Below are positions 50,163 to 58,953 of a stretch of DNA of 64,000 nt, one piece after another. The stretch lies in NCBI RefSeq assembly GCF_002214485.1, contig NZ_CP015102.1, positions 1,612,001-1,676,000 on the forward strand. Reading direction: 5' to 3'. Both the position numbers and the translations under genes were made by a program. Origin of the DNA: Thermococcus pacificus. GTDB taxonomy: Archaea; Methanobacteriota_B; Thermococci; Thermococcales; Thermococcaceae. A model generated the notes under the pieces. That model was not told the origin of the DNA, made no database searches, and was given only the letters and a program-made list of their open reading frames with translations. Numbering within the stretch: position 1 is the stretch's first letter; each line of letters begins with the position of its first letter.

Positions 50163-52547
50163 ATGCCGTATCTCCGCAGGGATATAATAGAGCCACGCGT
50201 TTACCAGGAGGTCATCTACGCCCGGTGCAAAGAGACGAACTGCTTAGTCGTTCTCCCAACTGGCCTCGGAAAGACGCTCATAGCGATGCTCATAGCTGAT
50301 TACAGGCTTTCCACCTACGGCGGTAAAGTCCTCATGCTCGCCCCGACGAAGCCCCTGGCAGTCCAACATGCGGAGAGCTTCAAGCGGCTCTTCAACCTCT
50401 CCCCGGAGCAGATAAACGTCCTTACCGGTGAGCTCCCCCCAAACAAACGGCAGGAGATATGGGAGAAGAGCACAATCATAACCGCCACCCCCCAGACGGT
50501 CGAGAACGACGTGATAACCGGGAAGATATCCCTCGAGGACGTTGTCCTGTTAGTGATAGACGAGGCCCACAGGGCCGTTGGCGGCTACTCCTACGTCTTC
50601 ATCGCGAAGGAGTACCTGAAGACCGCCAGGCACCCTCTCGTTCTCGGTCTGACGGCTTCACCGGGAAGCGACGAGGAGAAGATCCGCGAGATAGTGGAGA
50701 ACCTTGGGATAGAGCACATCGAGGTTAGAACTGAGAGCTCGCCGGATGTTAAGCCCTACGTCCAGAGGATAGCCTTCGAATGGGTTAAAGTAGAACTACC
50801 GGAGATCTACAAGGAAGTTCGCTCTCTCCTGAGGGAGATGCTGAAGGAGAGCCTTAAGCCCCTGGCCCAGTTCAAGCTCGTCTCAACTTACTCACCGGAC
50901 ATACCGAAGAGGGAAGTCCTCCAGGCGGGCTCCAGGATAAACAGGGAGGTGGCGCAGGGCAACTACGAGCTTGGAAGGCTGAGGGTGTATCAGGCGAAGG
51001 CAGTGAAGCTCCAGCACGCCATTGAGCTCCTTGAGACCCAGGGGCTGACGGCTTTGAGGGCCTACCTGAAGAAGCTCCGTGAGGATAAACGGACGAAATC
51101 GAGCAGGCAGCTCATGGAAGACCCCCGTATGAGGAAGGTTATATACCTCCTCGTCCAGGCGAAGGAGCTGGGGATAGACCACCCGAAGATGGAGAGGCTC
51201 CTGGAGCTCGTGGGGAAGCAGCTGGGGCGGAAGCCCGATTCCAAGATAATAGTCTTCACGAACTACCGCGACACGGGGAAGAAGATAGTGGAGGAGCTTA
51301 CGAAGAGGGGGATTTCCTCCGAGCGCTTCATCGGCCAGGCCAGTAGGGGCGAGGATAAGGGTATGAGCCAGAAGAAGCAGAAGGAAACGCTGGAGCGCTT
51401 CTCAAGGGCCGAATTCAACGTTCTGGTGGCTACAAGCGTTGGTGAGGAAGGCCTCGACGTGCCGGAGGTCGACCTCGTGGTCTTCTACGAGCCTGTGCCT
51501 TCCGCCATAAGGAGCATCCAGAGGCGTGGCAGAACGGGCAGGCACAGGCCTGGGAGGGTCGTCATCCTGATGGCGAAGGGAACCAGGGACGAGGCTTACT
51601 ACTGGAGCTCAAAGCGGAAGGAGAAGGGGATGTTCGACGCGATAAAGAGGATAGCGAGGGAGCTTGAGAGGGAGAAACCGAAGCGGGCTGAAATAAGGGA
51701 GAAAGTCCCGGAGCGTGCCGAGATGAGTAGGGGAAAGGTCACTTCCCTGGATGCATTCCTGAAGCCCAAGAAGAGCGAGGAAAAGAAGTCGGAGAAAGTT
51801 GAGGAAGACTCCAAGGCGGAAAAGGTCGAAGAACCCAAAAAGATGGAAAAGGACTCCGTGGAGGATCTTCCAATAAAGCCAATCTTCGTCAGGAAACCGA
51901 AGGGAATAGTCGTTTACGTCGACAACCGCGAGCTGAGGAGCGGCGTCCCGAAGCACCTGAAGGAGCTCGGTGCCGATGTTGAGGTGAGGACGCTGGACGT
52001 GGCCGACTACGTTGTCAGCGAGGACGTTGGCATAGAGCGCAAGAGCGCCAACGACTTCATACAGTCCATAATAGACGGCCGCCTCTTTGACCAGGTGGAG
52101 CGCTTAAAGCGGGCCTACGAGAAGCCGGTCATAATCATCGAGGGCGAGCTCTACGGCATAAGGAACGTCCACCCCAACGCCATCCGCGGCGCTATAACCG
52201 CGGTGACCCTTGACTGGGGCGTGCCGATACTCTTCTCCTCTGGAGTCAAGGAGACCGCCCAGTTTATCTACTTGATGGCGAAGCGCGAGCAGGAGGAAAG
52301 GAAGAAGGAAGTAAGGCTGAGGAGCGAGAAGAAGGCCCTAACGCTAGCCGAGAGGCAGCGTTTGATAGTTGAGGGCCTGCCCAACGTCTCGGCGACCCTG
52401 GCGAAGAGACTTTTGAAGCACTTTGGCAACGTGGAGCGCGTTTTCACTGCGACTGAGGAGGAGCTGAAAGAGGTCGAGGGGATAGGCCCCAAGAAGGCGA
52501 GGGAGATAAGGAGGGTCATAACGGCACCCTATGTTGAGGAGGAATGA
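50163..52547 (+). CDS. hef: Hef helicase-nuclease (FANCM/XPF type)
   Basis: Stalled-fork repair enzyme of 794 aa. The N-terminal superfamily 2 helicase has Walker A VLPTGLGKTLIAM (about 34), DEAH box LVIDEAHRAVGG, GLTASPG and motif VI SIQRRGRTGRH. A charged linker (about 520-590, rich in Lys/Glu) leads to an XPF-type nuclease: VYVDNRELRSGVPKHLK, GIERKSANDFIQSIIDGRL (the ERKxxxD motif), then two helix-hairpin-helix units (LIVEGLPNVSATLAKRLLKH; EVEGIGPKKAREIRR). Pyrococcus Hef cuts and unwinds fork structures. TATA-like CCTTTTTATTC lies about 30 bases upstream, so the transcript is nearly leaderless. Its 3' end overlaps the convergent gene by 19 bases. Confidence 0.95.
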   Translation: MPYLRRDIIEPRVYQEVIYARCKETNCLVVLPTGLGKTLIAMLIADYRLSTYGGKVLMLAPTKPLAVQHAESFKRLFNLSPEQINVLTGELPPNKRQEIWEKSTIITATPQTVENDVITGKISLEDVVLLVIDEAHRAVGGYSYVFIAKEYLKTARHPLVLGLTASPGSDEEKIREIVENLGIEHIEVRTESSPDVKPYVQRIAFEWVKVELPEIYKEVRSLLREMLKESLKPLAQFKLVSTYSPDIPKREVLQAGSRINREVAQGNYELGRLRVYQAKAVKLQHAIELLETQGLTALRAYLKKLREDKRTKSSRQLMEDPRMRKVIYLLVQAKELGIDHPKMERLLELVGKQLGRKPDSKIIVFTNYRDTGKKIVEELTKRGISSERFIGQASRGEDKGMSQKKQKETLERFSRAEFNVLVATSVGEEGLDVPEVDLVVFYEPVPSAIRSIQRRGRTGRHRPGRVVILMAKGTRDEAYYWSSKRKEKGMFDAIKRIARELEREKPKRAEIREKVPERAEMSRGKVTSLDAFLKPKKSEEKKSEKVEEDSKAEKVEEPKKMEKDSVEDLPIKPIFVRKPKGIVVYVDNRELRSGVPKHLKELGADVEVRTLDVADYVVSEDVGIERKSANDFIQSIIDGRLFDQVERLKRAYEKPVIIIEGELYGIRNVHPNAIRGAITAVTLDWGVPILFSSGVKETAQFIYLMAKREQEERKKEVRLRSEKKALTLAERQRLIVEGLPNVSATLAKRLLKHFGNVERVFTATEEELKEVEGIGPKKAREIRRVITAPYVEEE

Positions 52548-53239
52548 ACTAGCCGATAGGTGTCCCCGTTCACGGTGACCTCTAGATCCAAAGGATCCAG
52601 CACACCGCCGGTGCTGAAGGCTAGAACCACGTAGTTGTTCCTTTTCGTACTAGAGAACCTCACGCGGAGCACGGTTCCGGGCAGAAGGTCTCCCGTTCCT
52701 CCGTAGTACTCGAGCTTCCATCCCTCCGGCACGGTGAGGTAAAGCTCCTCAACCTCATTCATCCCCCCGAAGTCATAGAGGCTCACAAAGATAACCGCCC
52801 ACCGGGAGGCTATTATTCCGGCCCCGTCTACCCTCTGACTCATGCCCGGAGCGGGGCTCGCGAACTCAAACCTAGGGGGCGTTTCGTTGGTGAGTGTGAA
52901 TTTGCCGTAGGAGAGAGTGTCATTTGAGAAAATGTATGATAGCCCAAGGAATTCCTTCCTCCCTGGAACGTCACGGTACATCTCCCTGAACAGCTCAAGG
53001 GGATAGTTGGGGCTACGTTGCTCAAGGTATGCACTTTCAACTGCCTTAGCCGTCGCCTCTCCGCCGGCCGTCGGGCTGGCCCTCACCAGATACTCCATCA
53101 ATACCTCATGATTGACTATAGGACATGTACGAACCTCGGGGGAGGGGCCGGAATCATGGATGAAGGCGTAAGAGGTAAGGATTCCGAGGATCATCCCTGC
53201 CAGAAACACAACCACCAGACCTTTTGAGGTTCTTTCCAT
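52529..53239 (-). CDS. Membrane-anchored extracellular protein, unknown function
   Basis: Unrecognised protein of 236 aa. A signal-anchor helix (about 9-25: GLVVVFLAGMILGILTSYAF) is followed by an extracellular domain. Its C-terminal part is beta-rich (VEELYLTVPEGWKLEYYGG; GTVLRVRFSSTKRNNYVVLA), like an immunoglobulin-type or sortase-neighbour domain. The first half carries an acidic helical part. ATG 53239 follows GGTGGTCAAG. Its end overlaps the hef stop. No CGP-CTERM tail is present. Confidence 0.55.
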   Translation of the reverse strand: MERTSKGLVVVFLAGMILGILTSYAFIHDSGPSPEVRTCPIVNHEVLMEYLVRASPTAGGEATAKAVESAYLEQRSPNYPLELFREMYRDVPGRKEFLGLSYIFSNDTLSYGKFTLTNETPPRFEFASPAPGMSQRVDGAGIIASRWAVIFVSLYDFGGMNEVEELYLTVPEGWKLEYYGGTGDLLPGTVLRVRFSSTKRNNYVVLAFSTGGVLDPLDLEVTVNGDTYRLVHSSST

Positions 53240-53468
53240 CTTGACCACCGAGGAGTTTTACGAATTGAAAAATTAAATAGGTTTTGCCTGCTCAAACTTT
53301 GAAACGCCACATTTCAAGAATCCTCCACCGCCCGCCAATTCCTTGAAGGTGGCAAAGACCACGAGAGCTCAAAGTATGAGCCAACACCCCCTGAAAATTT
53401 TGGAGTTTCGGAGTTGGAGCTCTCCTCCGCGTCGCGAATGTGAGCAAGCTTTGGAAAAAGCTTGACTA

Positions 53469-53714
53469 AAAGTTTGTAGCTCCTCTTTGAGAAGGCGTGC
53501 TGTAGGTTTTATCCTCTCACAGTTCACTCCCAAAATGAGGGAACATTCAAGTGAGCCATTGGCGGGGGTTTGCTCTTCCTTTGACGCCCTGCGGGCGTCG
53601 ATTTTAGAGTTGACCCTTTTTACAAGGAGCTCTTGAGAGTGTTCTCACTCAAAACAATTGATTTCAAGTAGAAAACCTTCACGAGCGGCACTTCAAGAAG
53701 GAGCTACAAACTTT
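53469..53714. repeat. Inverted repeat with 16-base perfect arms, 246 bases overall
   Basis: AAAGTTTGTAGCTCCT (53469-53484) and AGGAGCTACAAACTTT (53699-53714) are exact reverse complements. Similarity extends weakly inward (TTTGAGAAGG against CTTCAAGAAGG). The interior is non-coding. The form resembles a short non-autonomous element, but no target duplication was identified. Confidence 0.5.
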
Positions 53715-53766
53715 GATGAAACTTTTGCCTGGCAGGCAAACTTTGCTCTGCAAAGTTTGATCAAAG
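53709..53766. repeat. Triple hairpin repeat related to the one beside tRNA-Arg
   Basis: It begins AACTTTGATGAA, followed by TTTGCCTG-G-CAGGCAAA, then AACTTTGC-TCT-GCAAAGTT, then TTTGATCAAA. The first 12 bases equal those of the element after tRNA-Arg, and both copies point toward the 3' end of the tRNA. Confidence 0.6.
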
Positions 53767-54009
53767 AGTACCCTTCTCATCAAAAGAGCAAAAATCAGTG
53801 TGCACTACTCAAGTGCAATGTTAAATGTGGGTTTAATCCACCAGATTAGCTCTTCAGACAGTTTCAACTTTAATCAGCGCCCGAAGGGCGCCTTTAGAGA
53901 GCGAAACACTCGTCAAAGGAGCAAGCGAGTTAAAAAACCCCTTTCAGAATTCAAACATTACAGAAAAGGCACTTGTTTTCCGCCAGCGCTTGCTTTGCAA
54001 GGGCTGATA

Positions 54010-54117
54010 TGGTGCCGGGGCGGGGCTTTGAACCCCGGACCTCTCGGTTTCTCAGGCTCCCCCGAAGGGGAGCAGCCCTATGAGCCGAGCGCTCTGACCA
54101 GGCTAAGCTACCCCGGC
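54010..54117 (-). tRNA. tRNA-Met (elongator, CAT) with a 30-base intron, CCA encoded
   Basis: Acceptor stem GCCGGGG/CCCCGGC, D-arm GCT...AGC, anticodon stem CTCGG/CCGAG, T-arm CGGGGTTCAAAGCCCCG and discriminator A are all present, with CCA encoded. The anticodon loop CTCATA...A gives CAT. Overall features fit the elongator Met tRNA of Thermococcales, which carries an intron at this place; tRNA-Ile2 (CAT) is a less likely reading. Confidence 0.9.
54049..54078 (-). other. tRNA-Met intron with bulge-helix-bulge splice motif
   Basis: The 30-base intron sits after the base 3' of the anticodon. The splice motif is canonical: four-pair helix CTCA/TGAG between three-base bulges TAG and AAA, with predicted cuts TA^G and AA^A. 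The intron body folds as GGCT...CTCCCC-TTC-GGGGGAG...AGCC. The archaeal tRNA endonuclease should remove it. Confidence 0.85.
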
Positions 54118-54176
54118 ACAACCCGAGCGCTCGACCTATACCTCCAGAGGGGCATTTTTAAATCTTTCGGCGCCCC

Positions 54177-54788
54177 TCAGTAGTAGCCGTATCCGTAGGC
54201 GAGGACCATACGTCTCCGGATCTTCTTGCCATAGTAATAGCCGATGACCATACCAACGAGCAAGCCGCCGAGGTGGGCGTATGGGTTGACCCCCGGCAGG
54301 ATGCTGTTTATCAGGAAGAGCACGAAGGCGTTCACCAGGGCCCCCTGCATGTTGCCGCCGATGACACCCATCATGACTATCAGAGTTCCCGCTATTCCGA
54401 AGAGCGCTCCGCTCGCACCGGCGCTGACGGTGTTCGGCGGCAGCAGGACGAGCGTCAATAGGTTTCCCATGAGGCCCGAGACGATGTAGACCATCACCAG
54501 CCTCTTCGGCCCCAATATGTGCTCCAGCTGTCTGCCCATCATGAGGAGGAAGTACATGTTGAAGCCTATGTGGAGTATCCCGACGTGGACGAACATGGCT
54601 GTGAAGAGCTGCCACCATGCTCCGTTGAGCACTGCGTAGTTCCACTGGCCGAGCAAGAGCAGGACGTTTGAGCCTATACTTATTGGATTGCCGCTCAGAA
54701 CGGCCTCCACCACGTAGACCGCGGCGTTTATCAGGAAGAGGCTGAAGGTCGCCTTTCCATAGCGGTAGAAATAGCGCTCAAGGCCCAT
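54177..54788 (-). CDS. Rhomboid family intramembrane serine protease
   Basis: Six-helix membrane protease of 203 aa that cleaves membrane proteins within or beside their helices. The catalytic serine is in SAGASGALFGIAGT (about 121), the catalytic histidine in PYAHLGGLLVG (about 171), and the family motif HVGILHIGFNMYFLLMMGRQLE is at about 69. Its start overlaps the end of the IMPase/FBPase gene by 11 bases, so the two are co-translated. Natural substrates are unknown; C-terminally anchored surface proteins are possible candidates. Confidence 0.9.
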   Translation of the reverse strand: MGLERYFYRYGKATFSLFLINAAVYVVEAVLSGNPISIGSNVLLLLGQWNYAVLNGAWWQLFTAMFVHVGILHIGFNMYFLLMMGRQLEHILGPKRLVMVYIVSGLMGNLLTLVLLPPNTVSAGASGALFGIAGTLIVMMGVIGGNMQGALVNAFVLFLINSILPGVNPYAHLGGLLVGMVIGYYYGKKIRRRMVLAYGYGYY

Positions 54789-55548
54789 TTTCCAGCTCCT
54801 CCAGGATGATTTTCAGAAGGTATTCGTCGTTAACCGCTATCACGTTGGTCTGCTCTGTGGCGCTCAGGTGGACCTCAAGCTCCTTTCCCCGCTCGTCCGT
54901 CACAATGGCCCCGGCTTCCCTCGCTATGAGAACGCCAGCCGCTATATCCGTCGGCCTCACGTAGTTCCTTATGTCTAAGACTCCGTCCAAAGCCCCCTTC
55001 GCGAGGTAGGTGAGCTCCACCGCTATAGCTCCAAGAACGCGAACGCGCTTGACCCTCTTTATAAGCCCGGTGCACCTTCCGCGCGTGTAGAAGCTGAGGG
55101 CTTCCTTTCCACGCTCCGGCTTCCTCACGTAAATCCTCTCCCCGTCCATGAAGGCACCTTCGCCCGGAACCGCCTCGTAGAAGTGCCTCGGCACGAACTC
55201 GTGTATCGAGCCGTAGACCGGCTTCTTTCCCTTGAAGACGGCGAAGCTGAAGGCGAAGATGGGAATCCCCGCGGCGAAGTTGTAGGAGCCGTCTATCGGG
55301 TCGACGACGACGGTGTAGTCGCTCCCGTTGTCTATGAAGCCTATCTCCTCGCTGACTATGTTGACCCCGAGGGGTTTGAGCCTCTCGATGACAAGGTCTT
55401 CAGCCACCTTGTCGACGTACTTGGTGACGTCGCCGCTCACGTTCATCCCCACTGTCTCTCCAGCCCGGGACGTTCCGAAGAGCGGCATAACGACCTTCTC
55501 AACGTCCAAAGCCAAGCTCCTCGCTATTTCGTTCCACGCTATCTCCAT
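54778..55548 (-). CDS. Inositol monophosphatase/fructose-1,6-bisphosphatase family enzyme
   Basis: Metal-dependent phosphatase of 256 aa of the archaeal dual-activity IMPase/FBPase type. Metal motifs are IVSEEIG (about 66), VVDPIDGSYNFAAGIPIFAF (about 80) and the late PTDIAAGVLIAREAGA (about 200). It can remove phosphate from inositol phosphate for solute or lipid synthesis and from fructose bisphosphate; in Thermococcales the main gluconeogenic FBPase is a separate family. ATG 55548 begins two bases after the DUF63 stop and follows GGTGGTGGTTGAT; it is in an operon with DUF63 and rhomboid. Confidence 0.88.
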   Translation of the reverse strand: MEIAWNEIARSLALDVEKVVMPLFGTSRAGETVGMNVSGDVTKYVDKVAEDLVIERLKPLGVNIVSEEIGFIDNGSDYTVVVDPIDGSYNFAAGIPIFAFSFAVFKGKKPVYGSIHEFVPRHFYEAVPGEGAFMDGERIYVRKPERGKEALSFYTRGRCTGLIKRVKRVRVLGAIAVELTYLAKGALDGVLDIRNYVRPTDIAAGVLIAREAGAIVTDERGKELEVHLSATEQTNVIAVNDEYLLKIILEELENGP

Positions 55549-55549
55549 A

Positions 55550-56365
55550 TCAACCACCACCCATGAGCATTATCAGCAGGTTCCTCGTCCCCGGTCCAAA
55601 GCCGAGGATGAACACGGTAAGCTTCACGAAGTTGATTAAATCGGGGTCTTCATCCTTCATTTCCCTATCGAGTATCCAGACCACCGGCAGGAGGATGAAG
55701 AACTTCTCAAGGTACATCACCGCGGGAGTTCCCAGCGTATCCATCAGCCATCTCGCAAGAACGTGCTGCTCCCAGAAGCCGAAGAACTGGATTCCGACGA
55801 AGGTCGTCGTCGCGTCGTAGAAATGTGTGTAGAAGAGTGTCTTGTTGTCCGCGATGAGCGGGGCCTTCTTCGCAATGAGCCAGATGAACGCTTCCGCTAT
55901 GATGAGGAAAGGAACGAAGTACCCCAGAGCCTTCCAGTTGAAGCTTACCCTGTCAAGGTTTATCACCAGCACGAAGAGCAGACCACCAACGAGAATCCAT
56001 CCAAAGTCCCTGTAGAGGGGATAGAGCTTCTCGCCCGGCCCGATGTGCTTCCACACGACGTAGAGGGACGCTATCGCGAAGGCCGCTATGACGAAGTAGC
56101 CACCGGGGCTGACCGTTAAGTATGTCCTCGGCAGGATTCCAACGTCAGTCATGCCCCTCATAAGCGGGCCGAGGATTATGTAGGGGATTAATGCCTTGAA
56201 GAAGCGGTCGTCGACCCTGATGCCCATGCGCTTGAGCATCTTGTAGAGCAGTATGACTGCTATGCCCAGAATTATCGCGTAGGTTACCGTGTTCACTGGG
56301 TTGTAACCCTGGTTCTCCTTGATTGGGAGCACGAAGTACTTGTAAAAGAACTCGTAGAGCCCCAT
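55550..56365 (-). CDS. DUF63 family membrane protein (second copy)
   Basis: Polytopic membrane protein of 271 aa, paralogue of the one at about 21.8 kb. The same markers appear: QGYNPVNTVTYAIILGIAVI, VDDRFFKALIPYIILGPLMR, THFYDATTTFVGIQFFGFWEQH and ILGFGPGTRNLLIML. About eight hydrophobic helices are visible. It starts the operon DUF63-IMPase/FBPase-rhomboid, divergent from egsA. The conserved HFYDxxxT pattern within a helix could be an active site; the function is not known. Confidence 0.85.
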   Translation of the reverse strand: MGLYEFFYKYFVLPIKENQGYNPVNTVTYAIILGIAVILLYKMLKRMGIRVDDRFFKALIPYIILGPLMRGMTDVGILPRTYLTVSPGGYFVIAAFAIASLYVVWKHIGPGEKLYPLYRDFGWILVGGLLFVLVINLDRVSFNWKALGYFVPFLIIAEAFIWLIAKKAPLIADNKTLFYTHFYDATTTFVGIQFFGFWEQHVLARWLMDTLGTPAVMYLEKFFILLPVVWILDREMKDEDPDLINFVKLTVFILGFGPGTRNLLIMLMGGG

Positions 56366-56437
56366 TTGACCACCGTAGGGAGTCCATCCGATAGCCTTAA
56401 AGCTTTTCCCACCTTAATGTCAAGGGTGGTGAGAGAA

Positions 56438-57478
56438 GTGCACCTGATGCAGCTCCCGCGAGAAGTGCTTCTGGGCGAGAACCTGGTCGGGGAGGTCGTC
56501 AACGTTGCGAATAGACTTGGACTTGGAAGGAAAGCTCTCGTGCTCTACGGCCCGAGGACGAAGAAGATAGCTGGGAAAGATGTTGAGGACGTCCTCCGGG
56601 AGGAGTATGAAGTTGAGGGCGTGACCGTTAAGGGCGCGACGATGGAAGAGGTGGAGAGGGTCCTTTCGATAATCGGTGACCACGGCTCTGACTGGCTCAT
56701 CGCCGTTGGCGGAGGGAGCATAATCGACGTGGCGAAGTTGGCTTCCTTCAAAGCGGGGGTTCCCTTCATCAGCTTCCCAACAACGGCTTCCCATGACGGC
56801 ATAGCGAGTGCCAACGCCTCAATAAAGGACCTGGGCTCGAAGACCTCCGTTAAGGCAGTCCCTCCCATAGCGGTCATAGCGGACGTGAAGGTGATAAAGA
56901 CCGCCCCCTACCGCTATTTGGCGGCGGGAGTCGGTGACATGATAAGCAACCTGACGGCAGTAAGGGACTGGCAGCTGGCCCACAGGATAAAGGGTGAGTA
57001 CTACAGTGAGTATGCTGCTTCGCTGAGCTTGATGAGCGCCAAGATGGTGATAAAGAACGCCGACATCATAAGGCTCGGCAATGAGGAGAGCGTTAGAAAG
57101 GTCGTCAAGGGCCTGATCTCCTGCGGCGTCGCCATGAGCATAGCGGGTTCCTCAAGACCTGCCAGCGGTGCGGAGCACCTCTTCAGCCACGCTCTCGACA
57201 TGATAGCCCCGAAACCAGCGCTGCACGGCGAGCAGGTCGGCGTCGGGACGATAATAATGGCCTACCTCCACGGCCTCAAGTGGGAGCGCGTTAGGGAAAC
57301 CTTAAAGAGGGTTGGTGCGCCAACTAACGCATACGAGTTGGGAATCGAGCCCGAGCTTGTAATCGAGGCCCTTACCATAGCCCACACCATACGGCCCGAG
57401 CGCTATACAATCCTCGGGAAGGACGGTTTGACGAGAGAAGCAGCCGAAAAGGCCGCTAAAATCACAGGGGTCATCTGA
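56438..57478 (+). CDS. egsA: sn-Glycerol-1-phosphate dehydrogenase
   Basis: Enzyme of 346 aa that reduces dihydroxyacetone phosphate to sn-glycerol-1-phosphate, the first step toward archaeal ether lipids. The NAD(P) motif is AVGGGSIIDVAKLASF (about 92), with FPTTASHDGIASANASIKD, AAGVGDMISNLTAVRDW and HGEQVGVGTIIMAYLHG holding metal-site residues. The start is taken as GTG 56438, preceded by GGTGGTGA; the ATG nine bases further is an alternative. It ends 30 bases before the UPF0179 gene. Confidence 0.93.
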   Translation: MHLMQLPREVLLGENLVGEVVNVANRLGLGRKALVLYGPRTKKIAGKDVEDVLREEYEVEGVTVKGATMEEVERVLSIIGDHGSDWLIAVGGGSIIDVAKLASFKAGVPFISFPTTASHDGIASANASIKDLGSKTSVKAVPPIAVIADVKVIKTAPYRYLAAGVGDMISNLTAVRDWQLAHRIKGEYYSEYAASLSLMSAKMVIKNADIIRLGNEESVRKVVKGLISCGVAMSIAGSSRPASGAEHLFSHALDMIAPKPALHGEQVGVGTIIMAYLHGLKWERVRETLKRVGAPTNAYELGIEPELVIEALTIAHTIRPERYTILGKDGLTREAAEKAAKITGVI

Positions 57479-57508
57479 CTGTCATCACTCATGACGGAGG
57501 TGTTTGGA

Positions 57509-57943
57509 ATGGCAATAATCACGTTAGTTGGGGAAAAGCTGGCAAGGCCTGGGGTTGAGTTCATATTCTACGGCCCTGCTGAGCCGTGCAAGACGTGCAA
57601 GCTTGCTGGAGTCTGCGTTGGAAACCTCGAGCCCGGACGGAGGTATAAAATCCTCCGCGTAAGGAGCATGCCCTCCCACTCATGCCCCCTCCACGAGGGC
57701 AAGGTGAGGGTCGTCGAGGTAGTGGAGCCGAGCATCGAGGTGGCAATAGAGCCGAGGCTCGCTATAGCGGGCTCGGTGATAAAGCTCCAGTTCGCGGACT
57801 GCAGCGATAAGGAGAAGGCAGACCTCTTCCGGCCCGAGGGCCTCCTTGAGGGCGACCAGGTGAAGATAATCGAGGTAACCGGGGAAGTAGAGTGCGACGG
57901 GAAGACCTACAAGGTCGCCAAGGTCATGCGCAAGAAGGATTAA
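57509..57943 (+). CDS. UPF0179 family protein
   Basis: Conserved archaeal protein of 144 aa. A cysteine cluster ([16 protein letters not shown], about 25) with later cysteines ([18 protein letters not shown] and VECDG) suggests a metal or Fe-S site. The remainder is beta-rich ([20 protein letters not shown]), ending in basic residues. ATG 57509 follows GGAGGTGTTTGGA. It may share a transcript with egsA. The function is unknown. The stop overlaps the convergent pxpC stop by four bases. Confidence 0.78.
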   Translation: MAIITLVGEKLARPGVEFIFYGPAEPCKTCKLAGVCVGNLEPGRRYKILRVRSMPSHSCPLHEGKVRVVEVVEPSIEVAIEPRLAIAGSVIKLQFADCSDKEKADLFRPEGLLEGDQVKIIEVTGEVECDGKTYKVAKVMRKKD

Positions 57944-58953
57944 CCTCCTTTTTCCACTTTTGTGAAGGCTATTTTCTCTTCCCCAAAGGTTCTGATCCTG
58001 TAGGATTTCATTTTTCCCGCAAGGAACTCTTCTATTGCCCTCAGTGTTTTCTCGCACCTTCTCAGGATTTCCTGGGCCTCTTCAACGTTTACTGCTTTAA
58101 AGCGCACCCTTGTTCCTGGCCTGCTCTGAGCCAAGAGGTGCAAATCGGCGCTTATCACCGTCGCTATCTTCGCGTAGCCGCCGGTTGTCTGAGCGTCACG
58201 CATCATCACTATCGGCTTTCCGTTCGCGGGAACCTGAACGGCCCCGGGCACAAGCGGCTCGGTTACGATATCGGCTCCAAGGGAGGAGTGCCCTATTGCC
58301 GGCCCGTCAAACCTGTAGCCCATCCTGTCAGATTCAGGAGTTACGGTGTAGGTCTCGCTTATGAACGTCCCGACGCCTTCCTCGGTAAAGTGCTCCAGGT
58401 TCGGCCCGAGGAGGACCCTTATTTCTCTCTCGTTGCCTGAGTAGTCGGGCCTGAGGTCTCTATGCAGAGAGCGCCCTTCCTTACCGGCCAGGATGGCGTA
58501 GCCCAGGGTGAGTCTATCCCCAGCCTTTAGCGGCCTTCCAAGGTTCGCCCTTGAGTATGTTGAACAGCTTCCAAGTAATTTTTCACACTTTATTCCACCC
58601 GCGAAGGCGATGTAGCCGTAGAGCCCGCTCCTAAGAGTCCCCACTTCAAGAACGTCGCCCCTCTTCGCCCAGTGGCTCTCCCAGGGTTCAATGGGAAGGC
58701 CGTTAAGTTTCAAATCAACGTCCCCTGCAACGGCAAAGACTGCTGAAGCGTTGAATCTCAGCGTCGGCCCAGCGAGGAGGAACTCCAGGAGAGGTGCATC
58801 ACCGGGGTTTCCGACGAGGTAGTTGGCTATCCTCGCTGAGTAATCGTCCATGTAACCAGAGACGGGGACGCCGAGTTTTCTGTAGCCTTTCCTGCCAGAA
58901 TCCTGCACCGTCAGAAGGGAGGGAACTTTAAGAAGCTCAATCAACGCCTTCAC
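57940..58953 (-). CDS. pxpC: 5-Oxoprolinase subunit C (biotin-dependent carboxyltransferase-like, KipA/PxpC)
   Basis: Protein of 337 aa, one of three subunits that hydrolyse 5-oxoproline to glutamate with ATP. Family marks are [20 protein letters not shown] near the start, [20 protein letters not shown], and late [17 protein letters not shown] and [17 protein letters not shown]. The name reflects homology to urea carboxylase; no biotin carrier is involved. GTG 58953 (or TTG 58944) overlaps the end of pxpB. It is the last gene of the pxpA-pxpB-pxpC operon. Its role is to remove pyroglutamate formed from glutamine at high temperature. Confidence 0.88.
   Translation of the reverse strand: MKALIELLKVPSLLTVQDSGRKGYRKLGVPVSGYMDDYSARIANYLVGNPGDAPLLEFLLAGPTLRFNASAVFAVAGDVDLKLNGLPIEPWESHWAKRGDVLEVGTLRSGLYGYIAFAGGIKCEKLLGSCSTYSRANLGRPLKAGDRLTLGYAILAGKEGRSLHRDLRPDYSGNEREIRVLLGPNLEHFTEEGVGTFISETYTVTPESDRMGYRFDGPAIGHSSLGADIVTEPLVPGAVQVPANGKPIVMMRDAQTTGGYAKIATVISADLHLLAQSRPGTRVRFKAVNVEEAQEILRRCEKTLRAIEEFLAGKMKSYRIRTFGEEKIAFTKVEKGG

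Larger units (their letters stand above)
53240..54009. other. 770-base gene-free, hairpin-rich region downstream of tRNA-Met
   Basis: No convincing gene is present; two open frames here have no ribosome site or protein-like make-up. Instead there are many inverted repeats: GACGCCC-TGC-GGGCGTC (about 53582-53598), GCGCCC-GAA-GGGCGC (about 53878-53892), CAAGCTT...AAGCTTG (about 53443-53463), and the repeats listed separately. Base composition is lower in GC than the flanks. It lies on the 3' side of tRNA-Met, the usual side for integrated-element remnants, but no integrase fragment was recognised. Confidence 0.5.

Noticed and set aside
53658-54183. Two open frames in the hairpin-rich region
   Set aside because: Neither has a ribosome site or promoter in place, the residue composition is not protein-like, and one runs through the tRNA gene on the other strand.
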